A stretch of 64,000 nt of DNA from Steromphala cineraria (GCA_916613615.1 OU744732.1:26546673-26610672); one strand, 5' to 3'; counted from the stretch's first letter, positions 35,292-45,937 are shown. The notes: generated from the letters alone by a model not told the origin. Numbers and translations: made by a program.

Positions 35292-36361
35292 TTAACGAGT
35301 TGAAGGGTGACTCCTACGCTGAGGAGCCGAAGGAACTCGCTGCTGGGCGTACACCTGTGCGCCCAGGCGGTTGATTCCCTCCAAATCCTCGTTGGAGATA
35401 TCCAGGAGGTAATGGTTGGCGAACACCAGGCCTGACTTCCAGAAGCAGCCAGCCATGATGTCCGCCACCGCCACATTGCTGTGGAGAGCCATCGTCGCTG
35501 AGATGGCCCTGATCTCGTGCGGATTGGACCTCGCTGGGGGATCCAGATCCGCGGCCTTATAAGCGTCTAACACCGCAGAGCGGAGGTAGACACTCAGTTG
35601 TCTTTTGTCAATTTCCCGGACACTGGTCTGGGAATGCGGGATGAAGAGTCTCCTCCTCCCTTGACGCAGTGTCCGGGTTTTCTCCGTGTAGATCCGTAAC
35701 GCATGACTGGACAGAGGAGGCGGTTCTCCTCGTCAGTCGGATCCACACTCCCGGAAATGGACGGTAGCGAGAAGGTTCTACCCCTCTCGTCCGCGGCTTC
35801 ATTCTTACAGACGAACTCAGGCGCCAGCCCCAGAGTGGCCGATCCCCCATCCCTCACATCAAAACGCAAGAGGTCCGCCTGGAGAGCATGAAGCTCTGAA
35901 ATCCTGGCTGCGGACCCCATTGCTACTAAAAAACCTGTTTTGATGGTGAGACGGAGGATGGTCGTCTCCATCAACGGTTCGTAGTGGTCCGACTTAAGAT
36001 GTTTGAGGACCACCGCTAAGTCCCACTCTGGGGGCCTGAGTTTCCTCCGCCCGTCCACATTCCGGTAAGTCTTCACTAGCTCCTTGAGGACCGAGACGTC
36101 CAACTGGGGGTCCCGTTTCCTGAGAACGGACATTATTGCCGCCAGATTGGTGTTGATGGACGAGGCTTTCAATTTCCTTGTCTCCCGTAGATAGACCAGG
36201 TACTCAGCAACCTGAGGGACCGATACTGCCTAGACATCGTACCCCTCCTTGTCACAGAAGGTCGCAAAGGCCCCCCACTGAGCATCATAGAGATTCCTAG
36301 TGGAAGGCCTTTGAGAAGTCGCCACCGCCTCGGCGACGGCTTTGGAAAAACCTGCCCCTGT
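35292..36361 (-). pseudogene. DIRS-like tyrosine recombinase
   Basis: Catalyses circle integration in DIRS elements. N-terminal core-binding segment: QRPSTRNLYDAQWGAFATFC (about 36310-36250). Catalytic domain: first arginine in AARISELHALQ, then HEIRAISATMA (H-x-x-R), a tryptophan in GCFWKSGL at the usual third-box position, and the nucleophile tyrosine in FANHYLLDI. The frame has a TAG at 36230-36232 and a one-base frameshift near 35705; past that point the other frame continues with LRIYTEKTRTLRQGRRRLF. Both lesions are clear because the translation on each side is family-typical. Confidence 0.88.
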
Positions 36362-36480
36362 CAGACCTCTCTGGAGACAAACCAAGCGTGAAGCATTAAC
36401 GCCTGGGGATTCTCTTGAACCACACCCCCGCCGTCTGTTCCACAGCTTGGGTGGAGGCGTCCACAAATAGGTGACACGTT
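36361..36480 (-). pseudogene. RNase H stub of the DIRS-like element
   Basis: Only a start is visible: FVDASTQAVEQTAGVWFK, matching the first-aspartate strand of DIRS-type RNase H. Within about 120 bp the sequence changes to the spacer before the recombinase (LVCLQRGLTGAGFSKAVAEA). A complete domain would need about 130 residues, so most of it appears deleted. Confidence 0.6.
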
Positions 36481-37737
36481 GGACTCCTGCTGCCACCACG
36501 AAAGATGACGTCTGAGTTCCTGAGGTATGGAGAAGACATGATGACACGTCTCCTCCCTGACATGCACGTTCACGAAGATCTGCAGGGGCCTGAGTTGCAA
36601 CCTCCCCCTTCGAGTGAAGAGTTGAGTCGAACTCAAGAACCCTAGCAGCCTTTGCCACTTGCGCAGTGACAGAGGCCCCCGAAGCGCTAGCTCCAGGAGA
36701 TCTCGGTAACGTTCCATCCGTTCCGTGGTAACGAAGGCCTTGTAGACAGCGGTGTCCAGGCGGGCGCCTAGAAACACCAAGGACATTTTCGGTAGTAGGT
36801 CTGACTTCTCTAGATTGACCAGCCACCCAAGCCGCCTGAACAACGCTACCACAAAATCCCGTTGAGCCTCCAGAACAGATGAGGATCTGTTGTGTCCGAA
36901 CCCGTCGTCCAAGTACATCGCAAACTGCACGTCCACCGTGTGTAGGTATTGGACGATGGGCTGGGTCACGCGGGTGAAAAGCCACGGAGCCGACGATATC
37001 CCGAACGGAAGGACGTTCCACTGAAAGTGGCGGCCCTCCAGGACGAAACGGAGGTACCTGCGATCCCCATGATAAATGGGGATGTGCAGATACGCGTCCT
37101 GCAGGTCGACGGATATCATCAAGTCCGAGGGTTCCAGTAATCGCATCACTGACGGCACTGTCAAGAGACGAAAATATGGCGGCGGATCTAGGAAGGTTTG
37201 GTTGAACTCCTTCATGTCGTGGATCAGCCGCCACTTTTTCGGGTCTCGCTTCGGCCGGATGAAGACCGGAGAGTAGAAGCCTGGGGTAAGGTCTTGGAGC
37301 GGGAGCTCCTCCACCGCCCTCTTGGAGATGAGCGTCTCCACCTGCTCCAGAGTCAGCGCGAGCCGATCGGGCTCTAGCGGGCGCTCTGTAGGAGAACAGG
37401 TCAACGGGGGGCAGTGTAGCACGGGGATACAAAACCCCCGCTCCAAGATCTTGCACACGAATGGATCCAGATCCAACTGTCTCCAGTTGGCCGCGAAGAG
37501 TCCGAGACGGCCTCCAACTGGCCCGTCCCGAGCTGGGACCACCTGAGGTGGTAAGTCCGGAGCCGCCCAGTCATGGCTTCTTGGGGGTACCTCCGTAGGC
37601 GCGTCCCTTGTAACGTAGGTTCCCTTTCTTGGGTGTGCGCTTTGGGGAGGGGCTGGCACTGAAGTCGCGACCTCTGTCCTGCCGACCCCTCCCTCGAAAG
37701 GACACTCCTCCAGTCTTGGTAGGGAAAGAGGGGGCAC
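36361..37737 (-). CDS. DIRS-like reverse transcriptase
   Basis: Open frame of 458 codons. An N-terminal linker is followed by the polymerase. Approximate residues: FYSPVFIRPKRDPKKWRLIH at 154-173, the first catalytic aspartate in SVDLQDAYLHIPI (209-221), LPFGISSAPWLFTRV (243-257), the catalytic YLDDG (275-279), then LEKSDL and FLGARLD motifs, and a connection region ending HLSWWQQESNV. After residue 421 the frame leaves RNase H: FVDAST lies in another frame at about 36477. It overlaps the Gag frame at its start. The most intact coding part of the element. Confidence 0.92.
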   Translation of the reverse strand: MPPLSLPRLEECPFEGGVGRTEVATSVPAPPQSAHPRKGTYVTRDAPTEVPPRSHDWAAPDLPPQVVPARDGPVGGRLGLFAANWRQLDLDPFVCKILERGFCIPVLHCPPLTCSPTERPLEPDRLALTLEQVETLISKRAVEELPLQDLTPGFYSPVFIRPKRDPKKWRLIHDMKEFNQTFLDPPPYFRLLTVPSVMRLLEPSDLMISVDLQDAYLHIPIYHGDRRYLRFVLEGRHFQWNVLPFGISSAPWLFTRVTQPIVQYLHTVDVQFAMYLDDGFGHNRSSSVLEAQRDFVVALFRRLGWLVNLEKSDLLPKMSLVFLGARLDTAVYKAFVTTERMERYRDLLELALRGPLSLRKWQRLLGFLSSTQLFTRRGRLQLRPLQIFVNVHVREETCHHVFSIPQELRRHLSWWQQESNVSPICGRLHPSCGTDGGGVVQENPQALMLHAWFVSREV

Positions 37738-38743
37738 CTCCCCCTCTCTTCTTCGGCGTAAACGCCTGGGACGAGGGTCTACCTTCGCCAGCGGCCAGCC
37801 TGTTAGTTAACTCTTGCTGTTGGCTTTCCTGGCGCTGGCGAAGGGCCCAAGCGGTCTGGAAGAGGTCCCGGGAGCGGCCCGCAGTCTGTTGCGGAGTTCC
37901 GCAGGAAGGGTAGTCCACGCCAGGAAGCCATCACCCCTGAGATTCGTCAGCCCCTCGGAAATGTGGGAGGCCGACAGCATCATCTGCGCTAAGTTCCCGG
38001 CCACGGAACCGAAACCGCGATATAGAGCCTTGGCCCCTTTCTCCATCCCCGCCTCGTTTGCGAACGCCGCCAACCCCAAAATGTTCCTAGCCTCCTTGTC
38101 TAGGTGGGACAAATGAGCGTCCGACACCTGGTGAGACACAGAGGGGGAGGCCACCCGGCGGATATCGTCATCCAAGGTAGGAGGGGAAAGAGGTAGGACA
38201 CCACCGTGAATAGGGAGTCCAGACCGGATCTTGTCTGCCAAAACCAGGGGGGGCAAGAGACGACCCGGCGCCGCGGCCGCGACGTTAGAGTCGAAGTCCT
38301 TGCGGTCGCCGAGGGTCCGGGGAAGCGACTAAATCAGGGGAGGATCTCCTGACAGGAGACCTCTCGACCCCGCTTGTCTGAGGAGACAGGTCCAGGGTGT
38401 CCCTGGCAGGGGACAAGTCAACCGACACTGGCACGTCAAACTCTGCCGTGTCCTCCGAGATGATGAAGTCGGAGTCCTGGACATTGTCCGAGGAAGGGTT
38501 AGGAGCGGTAGCAGAAGAGGAGGTGGAAGGCCGCCTCGAAACTCTTAGCTTCTGCTGAGACTCCGACTTCTTCACCACGATACGGTACTCTCTATGCTCC
38601 GCTGACGAGAGAGCCTCACATTCCCTACACCTGTCCGACTCGGAGCAGAGATTGCGGCACAGGCGGCAGAGCGAGTGTGGATCGAAGCGCGCCGACTTCC
38701 TTGATCCACACCCTCCACAAAAACCTGAGTAGGGAAACGCCAT
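37571..38743 (-). pseudogene. DIRS-like Gag
   Basis: I prefer the start at 38743, which puts MAFPYSGFCGGCGSRKSA at the N-terminus. A cysteine/histidine cluster follows (CGGCGS, HSLCRLCRNLC, DRCRECEAL), as in Gag proteins of DIRS elements. The middle part (SHLDKEARNILGLAAFANEA to MMLSASHISEGLTNLRGDGF) is in a second frame. The C-terminus (LFQTAWALRQRQESQQQELT, then a Gly/Arg/Lys-rich tail) returns to the first frame. So there are two apparent frameshifts, near 38300 and 37860. Confidence 0.75.
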
Positions 38744-38829
38744 GGAGACGGCGACCGCTACCCAGAAGGTAGGCGCCTGTCCAATGCTAGAGAGCGCGAC
38801 GAGGCGCTGAAAGGGAAGAACTACCCAAA

Positions 38830-39245
38830 GACAGGCGCTGAACAAGCGCTTGCAGGAGGCGGGGGCACTTGACGCGGCAGACGACAAGCGCTATCCCAGC
38901 ACCAGACGCGCAAGAGGCCGCCTGAAGCACTAGGCAACAAGCGCTATCGGAAGGCGGTAGAGCACCTGACGTGGCAGGCGACAGGAGCTGTCCAAGCGCC
39001 GTGCGCAAGCGAGAGGCCGCCTGAAGCGCTAGACCACAAGCGCTATCGGGAGGCGGTAGGGCGCCTGACGCGGCAGGCGACAGGCGGTGTCCAAGCGACA
39101 GGCGCAAGCGAGAGGCCGCCTGAAGCGGTAGGCGACAGGCGCTATCGGAAGGCGTTAGAGCGCCTGACGCGGCAGGCGACAGGAGCTGTCCAAGCGCCGG
39201 CGCTAACAAGAGGCCGCCTGAAGACCAGGCAGGCGACAGTCGAGA
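38830..39245 (-). repeat. 99-bp minisatellite upstream of Gag
   Basis: The word GAGGCCGCCTGAAG recurs at 38914, 39013, 39112 and 39210, a period of 98-99 bp over about four units. On the minus strand the units form one open frame with a 33-residue period (LLSPAASGALPPSDSACRL as the core). It lies between the element's terminus and Gag, where a leader or promoter would be. A coding role is unproven. Confidence 0.8.
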
Positions 39246-39529
39246 GACGGTAGACGAGAGGTCTACCTCCAAACCAGCCAAGCGAGAAGCTGGGCGACCC
39301 GCACGTAACGCACGTGCAACCCGGGTCAGCCGAAATCGACAACAGCTGACAAGTCAACTGCTGACAAAACCGGCAACAAAACACACGGAAAGAGGTACTA
39401 GCTATCTCCGGGGGAATAGCTAACCCTCAAACCTGTAACCGAGAAAGGAAACACTAAGAAGGTTTATTCAGAACACAAAAGCAGTCGAAAATCAGAGCTA
39501 TCAAAAACACGAGTGTCCTTGATGGCCGA

Positions 39530-39662
39530 CAGAAAAGCAATGATGACGTAGGGTTAGCCACCTGGTGGTGAGTATGCAGTACAGATTAAGGTAGCGATAA
39601 CTCTGTGTAAGGTTTGTCGGAATTAGACAGATTAGGATAATCGGGCATATTGTTAACTATCG
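39530..39662. repeat. DIRS-like inverted terminal repeat, right
   Basis: Partner of 34751-34898. Because coding runs on the minus strand, this is the 5' end of the element. The outermost 23 bp (39663-39685) are specific to this side and reappear in reverse in the internal complementary region. Confidence 0.9.
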
Positions 39663-39874
39663 AGGAGAGTATATTAAATAATAGTGTATTGGAATTTATT
39701 GGTGATACTCTGCTTCAAAATAAGGGTTGCATGAACATATGTATGATCTATATATCTGGATTTGTACCTTTATATATTTTAACAACGTTTGCTTGATAAG
39801 TCAAGATCAAATATAAATATGTGTAAAATAAACCTATCCTCATAATAAGCTGTTCCACCAGAAGCACATATTAT

Positions 39875-39896
39875 TCATATATATATATTTTTATGT

Positions 39897-39947
<51 letters not shown>

Positions 39948-39950
39948 ACT
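39875..39950. repeat. (AT)n microsatellite
   Basis: About 40 bp of pure AT alternation after an interrupted TATATATAT run. The equivalent place in B1 (25395-25430) and B3 (54415-54440) has only ATGTATGTTATATTA-like sequence, so the repeat expanded in B2. Confidence 0.85.
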
Positions 39951-40004
39951 ATCAATGTGAGTAAAAAAAACAATGCGTTGTGTGAAAACCAAAGTGTTCT
40001 ATGT

Positions 40005-40096
40005 CAATGTTTTGGAAAACAGGTTTCAATTGGAACCATTAATGTTCATTTTCTTGACATCACCTTTTATTCCCCCTAAAACGTGCTACTGCCCCT
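40005..40096 (+). mobile_element. TTAA-type MITE family 1, right-end fragment
   Basis: Keeps TTTTCTTGACATCACCTTTT and the end AAACGTGCTACTGCCCCT with TTAA at 40097-40100. B3 has CCTTTAAGTGCTTAG at this place (55597), the presumed target. The left half and about 1.6 kb of B-unit sequence upstream are missing, consistent with a deletion that started inside the MITE. Confidence 0.75.
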
Positions 40097-40867
40097 TTAA
40101 GTGCTCAGAGTCCTGAAAACACTGCATGTTACCTCTAAATATATATCCGATGATGGATGTTGATAATCGACTTCTTACATTGCAAAGATATCCATTGGGT
40201 TAAACTAAGTAGATAATCCCTACTTATCACGCACAAATGTCATTTGGACCTGTTTCTAGCACACTGTCAATGATTGTTGCATGAACCATGTGTCAATGTC
40301 ATAGCTAAGAAAATCTTACATATTTTCATCCACAAATAAACATTTCTTGTAATCTAGGGATTACTTAACATGTCAATGATGAGCACAGAAGGTTTATAAA
40401 AATATAAAAAAAGTAACTTACTTGCAAAGGTACTCTTTTAACATAAACTTTGTCAAAGTTTGATCTTAAATAATGTTTAAAAAATTGTTCATTTAATAAA
40501 CTTAAACTTCTCCATTGTAATAGACAAATAATCAATGTATTTTGGTTCTACATTTACATTATATAAACAGCCTTAATTAATGTCTTGGTGAAGTGTTCAA
40601 TGTGCCAAAGGATACATATTTTTGTCAGAAACGTGATACTGTGTAAAGTGTATCTATAAGTACAAGGCGCTCATAACTAATGAAAAGATAAAAGATGTAT
40701 TTTACACGTCATATCTTCTTCGTCAAAAATAAAGAAAACGATAAATAAAAAAATGTCCCTATCAGTTTGCTACTTTCATTTTTAGTTCTAAATGCATTTG
40801 ACAATAATATCATTCGAAATAAACGTTGTAATAAAATGAAACAAGCAGCTGACATGGTCGAGCTATA

Positions 40868-41519
40868 TCCCCCGCAAATTGCACAACATAATATAGGTTT
40901 TCCTTATTATATTGCTGACTATTTTTTGTCGCACAAAATAACAAAAAATTTCACAGATATAAAGGAAACTGTTCTATAAAAAAACTTGATGATACCAACT
41001 TTATGTTCACTGTTGGGCATAATTCGATTAATATGACAAAATTAAAATCAAACAAAAATGTTTATGTATTTGGATCTTCAAGATCATTCGATCATATGTA
41101 AACAAACATATTTTCAAAATTGTAACAGTTTTCCAACAGAGTCCTCATTTTTGGCCAAAAAGGCAAAATTTTATCAAAATATTTTCAAAATAGTTCTTCA
41201 TGACACAACCTCTGATAATGATGCATCTTCACATCAAATTTGATCCAAATGTGATGATGAGTTTAGAAGTTGTGAGCCGGACAGGACTTGTAACAGATTT
41301 CTTACAAATTTACCACTTTTTCTCCAACATCCTAATATTTTATGTAGATTTTCAGAAAATTGTTACTCATGACATATTATAACATGTTTCTTTATTTCCG
41401 TGACGAATTTGAATTGAAATGGTTGATTAGTTACATAGTTATGAGCCGGACACAAAGTGTAACGGACGGACGGACGGTACCCATTTTAATACCCCCCGCA
41501 ATTTCATTGTTGCGGGGGA
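40868..41519. mobile_element. Tc1/mariner-type MITE with TA target duplication
   Basis: Ends TCCCCCGCAA and TTGCGGGGGA are perfect 10-bp inverted repeats flanked by TA (40866-40867 and 41520-41521). The right end also forms a hairpin with CCCCGCAATTTC just inside. Internal GAGCCGGACA words occur at 41275 and 41440, followed by GGACGGACGGACGG. B3 lacks it. Open frames of 60-71 codons inside are not transposase-like. Confidence 0.75.
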
Positions 41520-41539
41520 TAATAAGAGCCATTGTCTCT

Positions 41540-41930
41540 GTAGCTAATGATGCTTCACAATCAGTTTTCCTTTAGGGTCTTGTCAATGCGGTTCCCACAA
41601 TAGTGAACCTAAATGACGGTTACCAAATGGTTTATTGGATGCAAAAGTTCACCTGAGACCCTTTTAGGGGCCACAGGGTCACAAACGCCAGAATTTATAA
41701 TCATCTTTAGTCAAAGACTCTGTACACAAGATTTCACCTCTCTATGCTTCTGGAGAAGAAGATAAAATATGTTTTAAGTGGCTTTGCCTCAGCGGCTCTT
41801 GTTAAGGGCAACAGGGCCACAAATTTTATAGATTATCATCCTCATTAGTCAAGGAGTCTATATAAAAAACATCAGTTTTTGATGATGGAGAAGAAGATGA
41901 AAATAGGTTTAAATGGCAAATAGCAGATAT
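41540..41930. repeat. Dispersed repeat with two diverged ACAGGG.CACAAA modules
   Basis: GGCCACAGGGTCACAAACG (about 41670) and GGCAACAGGGCCACAAATT (about 41807) each precede a (T)TCAGT/TAGTCAA..GACTCT/GAGTCT block and a GGAGAAGAAGAT block, so two modules of about 140 bp are in tandem. It continues the insertion private to B2. Confidence 0.5.
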
Positions 41931-42761
41931 GTCCCAAAAGTTTGCCTCATCAGGTATACAAATAAAGGCAAACGTTAAATAAATAAACAACATGTGCATT
42001 GTTTCACAGTTAACATTTCTAAACATTGTATGCATTATTGGACTGAGGCCTTAACATCTGATTAAATATGCCTATATTAACTGACTGCCGAAACAAGGAG
42101 TATATACTCTGAAACAGTACGCACGTTCTCAATAAAACAGTTGTTATACAGAAAACGTTGCTCTTTCTAACAGTTTTGCGTTAATCTGCAGGTTTTTATT
42201 GTGTTATCTGTGTCTCTTATGCACTTTGCAGGGGGCACATAGCATGATCGTTGTTGCTATCGTGTAAGTTATATTATTGACCCATTCCATAGAGGATTCT
42301 TATGATTGATAGTCTCTGTTCAATAATGCGAGAAAATAAAGCAACTATTGTCTGATGATGATAACTGTACCAATTGCAGACATATTAAATCCTGCCTACA
42401 TATGTGGCTGACAGATACAGAAGCGTCTGTGAGATATCAAGGCTACAGTTACTTCATTATGGTTTTTTTAACAATCGGTTATCCTCATAAGAATTGTCTA
42501 AAAAAAGATAAAAAATATGACAAAACGTATTTTTCAGAATAAATATATGATATAACATATGCTAAATGGGATTTCTTTGATCCTCGCAAAACTGTCATCA
42601 TGTGCTACAATGTATTCAAAGGTTGTTAAACATTATTCAATGTATTGGACACTTTTGTCAATCGTTGATGGATATACATGTAGCTAAATTTGCTTGAACA
42701 CTTCTACAAGAATATAACAATATTTCAGCTTGACATGACACAAATTCAATGTAGTAATATC

Positions 42762-42875
42762 ATTAGTTTCTGATTGTCCAAAGATTGCATGATGCGACCT
42801 AGTAACAGAGAATACCACGGGGCTCCTTACTAGAATATCAAAGAAGTTCTTCCCGACCATCAAGTACAAACGTTT
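42762..42875 (-). repeat. 100-bp cassette in unit B2
   Basis: Contains TTAGTTTCTGATTGTCC, GATTGCATGATGCGACC and GACCATCAAGTACAAACG. Minus-strand frame starts F-V-L-D-G-R-E-E-L-L followed by a stop. Closest to 28901-29005. Confidence 0.5.
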
Positions 42876-43488
42876 CAGATTCAATCGGTTATTTTGTGTA
42901 TAATTATTGTGGATTTACTAGTTGGTTATCAACAGCAGTCATGAAATCTCTAATACTTGCTCATATGACAATATTGAGTAACTATATATGAAACGGAAAT
43001 ATATTTCAGTTTTCAAAAGTAACATTTTACTCAGCTTTTCCAACATGAATTATCTGAATTGTTTTTCATTTTTGTGATTAATTCATTTACCTGTTATTTG
43101 AGATTTAGTGTTGAATGACCAAATGATCTATCGATTCTACAACAATAAGTGATCTTTACACTTTACAATTCACATCTTTATTTTCAGTTCAGTCACATAA
43201 TGTTGTAAACCAGTTTGAATAAAATTAGTTAAATAAAAACCCTTTAACCAAAATGGATTTACTATTCAAGTCGTCAACAAATTTAACTTCAACACAGGAA
43301 GGAATAACAAATTCTTTCCCATAAATATTGGCTAAAGACAATTTCAACATTTCTTATTGTAAAATCATGACACATGCTAAGCCACCATAAGTAAAAGGAC
43401 ATCAAGACGTCACTCAAGTTTGAAAAGAAAAACTTATCTAAGGTTGTTAAAACAGTTTTATAAAAACCTTTTCTCTGAAACACAACCT

Positions 43489-43775
43489 ATTGCTGCTACA
43501 GTCTAAGTAAGCTAGCCTCAATAATACTCTATGCACTGCTATATAGAGTCTAGATAGATGCAGTAACGGGTCGCGTCAGTCGAACCTATTGGTTTGACAA
43601 ATCAGGGCTCATATTGCCATTTGAATGCATTCGCATATAACGTTCATATATATACAGATTTACAAATAATACTTATAGTATTCGCTTTCTGATTATGCTG
43701 CCTATGTATCTGGCTAGACTCAATATGGGAGCGTAACTAGTATTATTACGGCTATGTTAACTAATACTGTTGTGC
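43489..43775. mobile_element. Long-TIR MITE, copy in B2
   Basis: Same element as 31318-31682: ACAGTCTAAGTAAGCTAGCC on the left and GAGCGTAACTAGTATTATTA on the right. Joined on its left directly to the end of the 43.3-kb block, marking the B2 deletion of about 1.7 kb. Confidence 0.55.
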
Positions 43776-44121
43776 TAGAAGTTGGAAGGAAATAGATTAC
43801 AAAATAATATAAATATCTAACTTCTTAATTAACGGAATACCTTCGTTTCGGTATATATCCTTATGTATACAGTTTTCCATTTTGAAAAAAAACATAATGC
43901 CATCTTCATCTAAAACAGAAGTTTTTAATGGTGTTATCTAATCCCCAATACCAAATTTATATCAATTCTTAAAAAACAGTACTCTACACTTTCAACACGT
44001 TTCCTCGGGAGACATTAATGTAACGGACACTCAGACATAGGTACGAATGAAGTCGGAATATATGTGTCTACAAAAGAAACTTCATCAAGATTAAACCAAT
44101 ACCCTTTCTTTCCCTTTTCAG

Positions 44122-44361
44122 AACAGACCATTCATCATTATAATGGAAGAGTCCTTTGGGAATTAGCCATTGTGCCTTGGAGAGGATTTCCTGAAACATA
44201 ATCTTAAAAATCTTTCTCTTCCAGTCTTTATAATCTTTTTCAAATTGAATGTACCATCCGAAAATTGCTGCCAGATGACATACAATATACTTTTTCCAGA
44301 ATCAGCGTCAAATGAAAAATATCGTAGGTCGAAGGAATCTGTTAATACAACTAAAATCTGA
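44122..44361 (+). pseudogene. Terminal-exon-like frame, broken copy in B2
   Basis: The acceptor is good: TTTCTTTCCCTTTTCAG ends at 44121. The frame reads through to PWRGFPET and then hits TAA (GAA to TAA change). A one-base insertion near 44291 (CTTTTTCCAGAATC versus CTTTTCAAGAATC) breaks it again. Confidence 0.5.
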
Positions 44362-45147
44362 AGTATCACTATTGTTAACCTATGGCCTTATAATGATAAA
44401 TTTTAAGATCAGATGTCACAGAAAACGTCGTAGAAACATTACGAGCGTATAACTTGTATTTAACAACTTGTATTTAACGTAAAGATTTTAAGTATAAAAT
44501 TCATGTAAAGGTGTCCCTCAGTTATTTGAGCAATCGCTTGATAATTATATTTGATTAACAGGATACTGACAGTGTAATAGAACTTGTTGATATTCTTGCT
44601 CCTGCTGTGATTTATTATTGTATACTCTATATTCCACGTATGTCTATAACACTTCCTTTTCCCCAAAGCGATCTGCTGAGAAGCAACTGACTTCAAAATG
44701 TCAAATGTCCATATTCAATATCAGTTTTCCGTTATCATTCATATTTGATTGGATTAGTTGTGTCAGTATGGAAGATACAGATTTGAGTTTAACACTCCAA
44801 ATAAAATCCAGCTGTAAGACAAAAAGGTATAATTGATATAACATGTTATATATTAAGAGGGATTTGGTAAACAATACTGACATCATTTTGTTTTCAAACA
44901 AGCATGGCAAAATTATTGTTTTTATGAATACACCTCTCATAACGGGAGTCAAAGTAATGCAGCAAACAGTAAACAAAGTAAGATGCGACTCTCATTGCAT
45001 TAGATCGACGGTTGTCATATTTAATCAGTAAAATGTGTTTTCTCACTAGATTTAAACCTGCTTTCAAAGTATTTCGACACAACTTGATCATTAAGTATTC
45101 ACATCAACATCACTATGTCGGTTGTCATTTCTTTTACGAACATTTAA

Positions 45148-45700
45148 AGATGCTATATCATAGTGCATTAATTTTAAAAGTATTTTTAATGTATACGTTG
45201 TATTTTTAGAAAAATTTAGCGACCAACCTTGAGAAAACCGGGCCAAAATTCATCAAATAGGTGATAATTTACCAAATAATACCGAAACGGAAGTCGACAT
45301 AAGGGTGAAACAAGTGTGGTCATTTCACAACTTCCGGTTTCTAAATGTACGCTTGAAAACCGTCTTTGTCGCGCTCAACTAGATTTTATATTCTTTTTCT
45401 CCGAAATAGGTATTCGTTGCTGTCAAAGTTGATACCAATCGAACGCAATTACGGTAGTTGAGACACAGTGTAAATCCTACAAGCATAATGATTACGTCAC
45501 CGAAACAGGTTCACAAAATGACATGCCCTTTCTAAGAGGGGTACTGTGCTTGAAGCGTCGAAATAAGTATGGTATTGTTGATTTAACAATCTAAATATGA
45601 TATCAAAATTTCAACGAAAGATTGTTCTACAAAGTGATGTATTTCATTTCTCAATAGCTAAGTTTCATCCTGAACCGCTTGCAAGTATGATACAGCATCT
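45148..45700. mobile_element. TTAA-type MITE family 2
   Basis: Ends AGATGCTATATCATA and TATGATACAGCATCT form inverted repeats and are flanked by TTAA (45144-45147 and 45701-45704). B3 has the empty site ACGAATCATTAAGCACC near 60341. About 553 bp, no transposase frame. Unrelated in sequence to family 1 apart from the target. Confidence 0.8.
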
Positions 45701-45887
45701 TTAAGCACCTGCATCATTTATATTTTTCTAACTACTCTCTTTTGTTAAATAGCTGACACATTACTGACAAAACGGTAAACCCCAACTCACTCACTCATGA
45801 AAACGCCATTCCAACATATGTTTCAATCGTGTGTAATTAGATTGTCACTAACAAGTGCATTTACCGGAAAAAAATGTGTTCTTACAG

Positions 45888-45937
45888 AGAAGTCTTTTGG
45901 CCACTGTAAAGATGACATGGTGACATTCGACAACTAA
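45888..45937 (+). other. Possible small terminal exon
   Basis: GTTCTTACAG is followed by a short frame K-S-F-G-H-C-K-D-D-M-V-T-F-D-N and a stop. The duplicate at 61340 keeps the acceptor and most of the peptide but ends differently. Too short to identify. Confidence 0.2.

Larger units (their letters stand above)
34713..39685 (-). mobile_element. DIRS-like tyrosine-recombinase retrotransposon, full-length but decayed
   Basis: About 4.97 kb, far GC-richer than its surroundings, with all coding on the minus strand in the order Gag, RT, RNase H stub, tyrosine recombinase. It has inverted terminal repeats and an internal complementary region, the hallmark of the DIRS1 group as opposed to the PAT/Ngaro split-direct-repeat type. 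Both edges show the triplet AGT (34713-34715 and 39683-39685) and no longer target duplication, as expected for recombinase-mediated integration of a circle. Flanks fit the uninterrupted sequence in B1 (25055-25075) and B3 (54090-54110). Several frameshifts and a stop make it non-functional as it stands. Confidence 0.93.
33546..45210. repeat. Large duplicated unit B2
   Basis: Second B copy. It contains the DIRS-like element and a Tc1-type MITE. It has deletions relative to B1 and B3: the region equivalent to about 25450-27050 is missing, replaced by a partial TTAA MITE, and the region equivalent to about 29615-31318 is missing. Its right end is cut by TTAA MITE family 2 at 45148. Confidence 0.8.

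Noticed and set aside
36230..37456. A 408-codon minus-strand frame overlapping RT
   Set aside because: Its upstream two thirds is a shadow of the RT frame. Only the last part (about 36361-36230) is real, as the N-terminus of the recombinase.
35703..38116. Plus-strand open frames of 62-100 codons across the DIRS element
   Set aside because: They lie opposite clear RT, Gag and recombinase frames and exist because the element is GC-rich; no domain is visible.
29416..43483. A 64-codon frame conserved between 29416-29610 and 43289-43483
   Set aside because: The two copies are almost identical overall, so conservation is not informative, and the B3 copy near 57.4 kb is disrupted.
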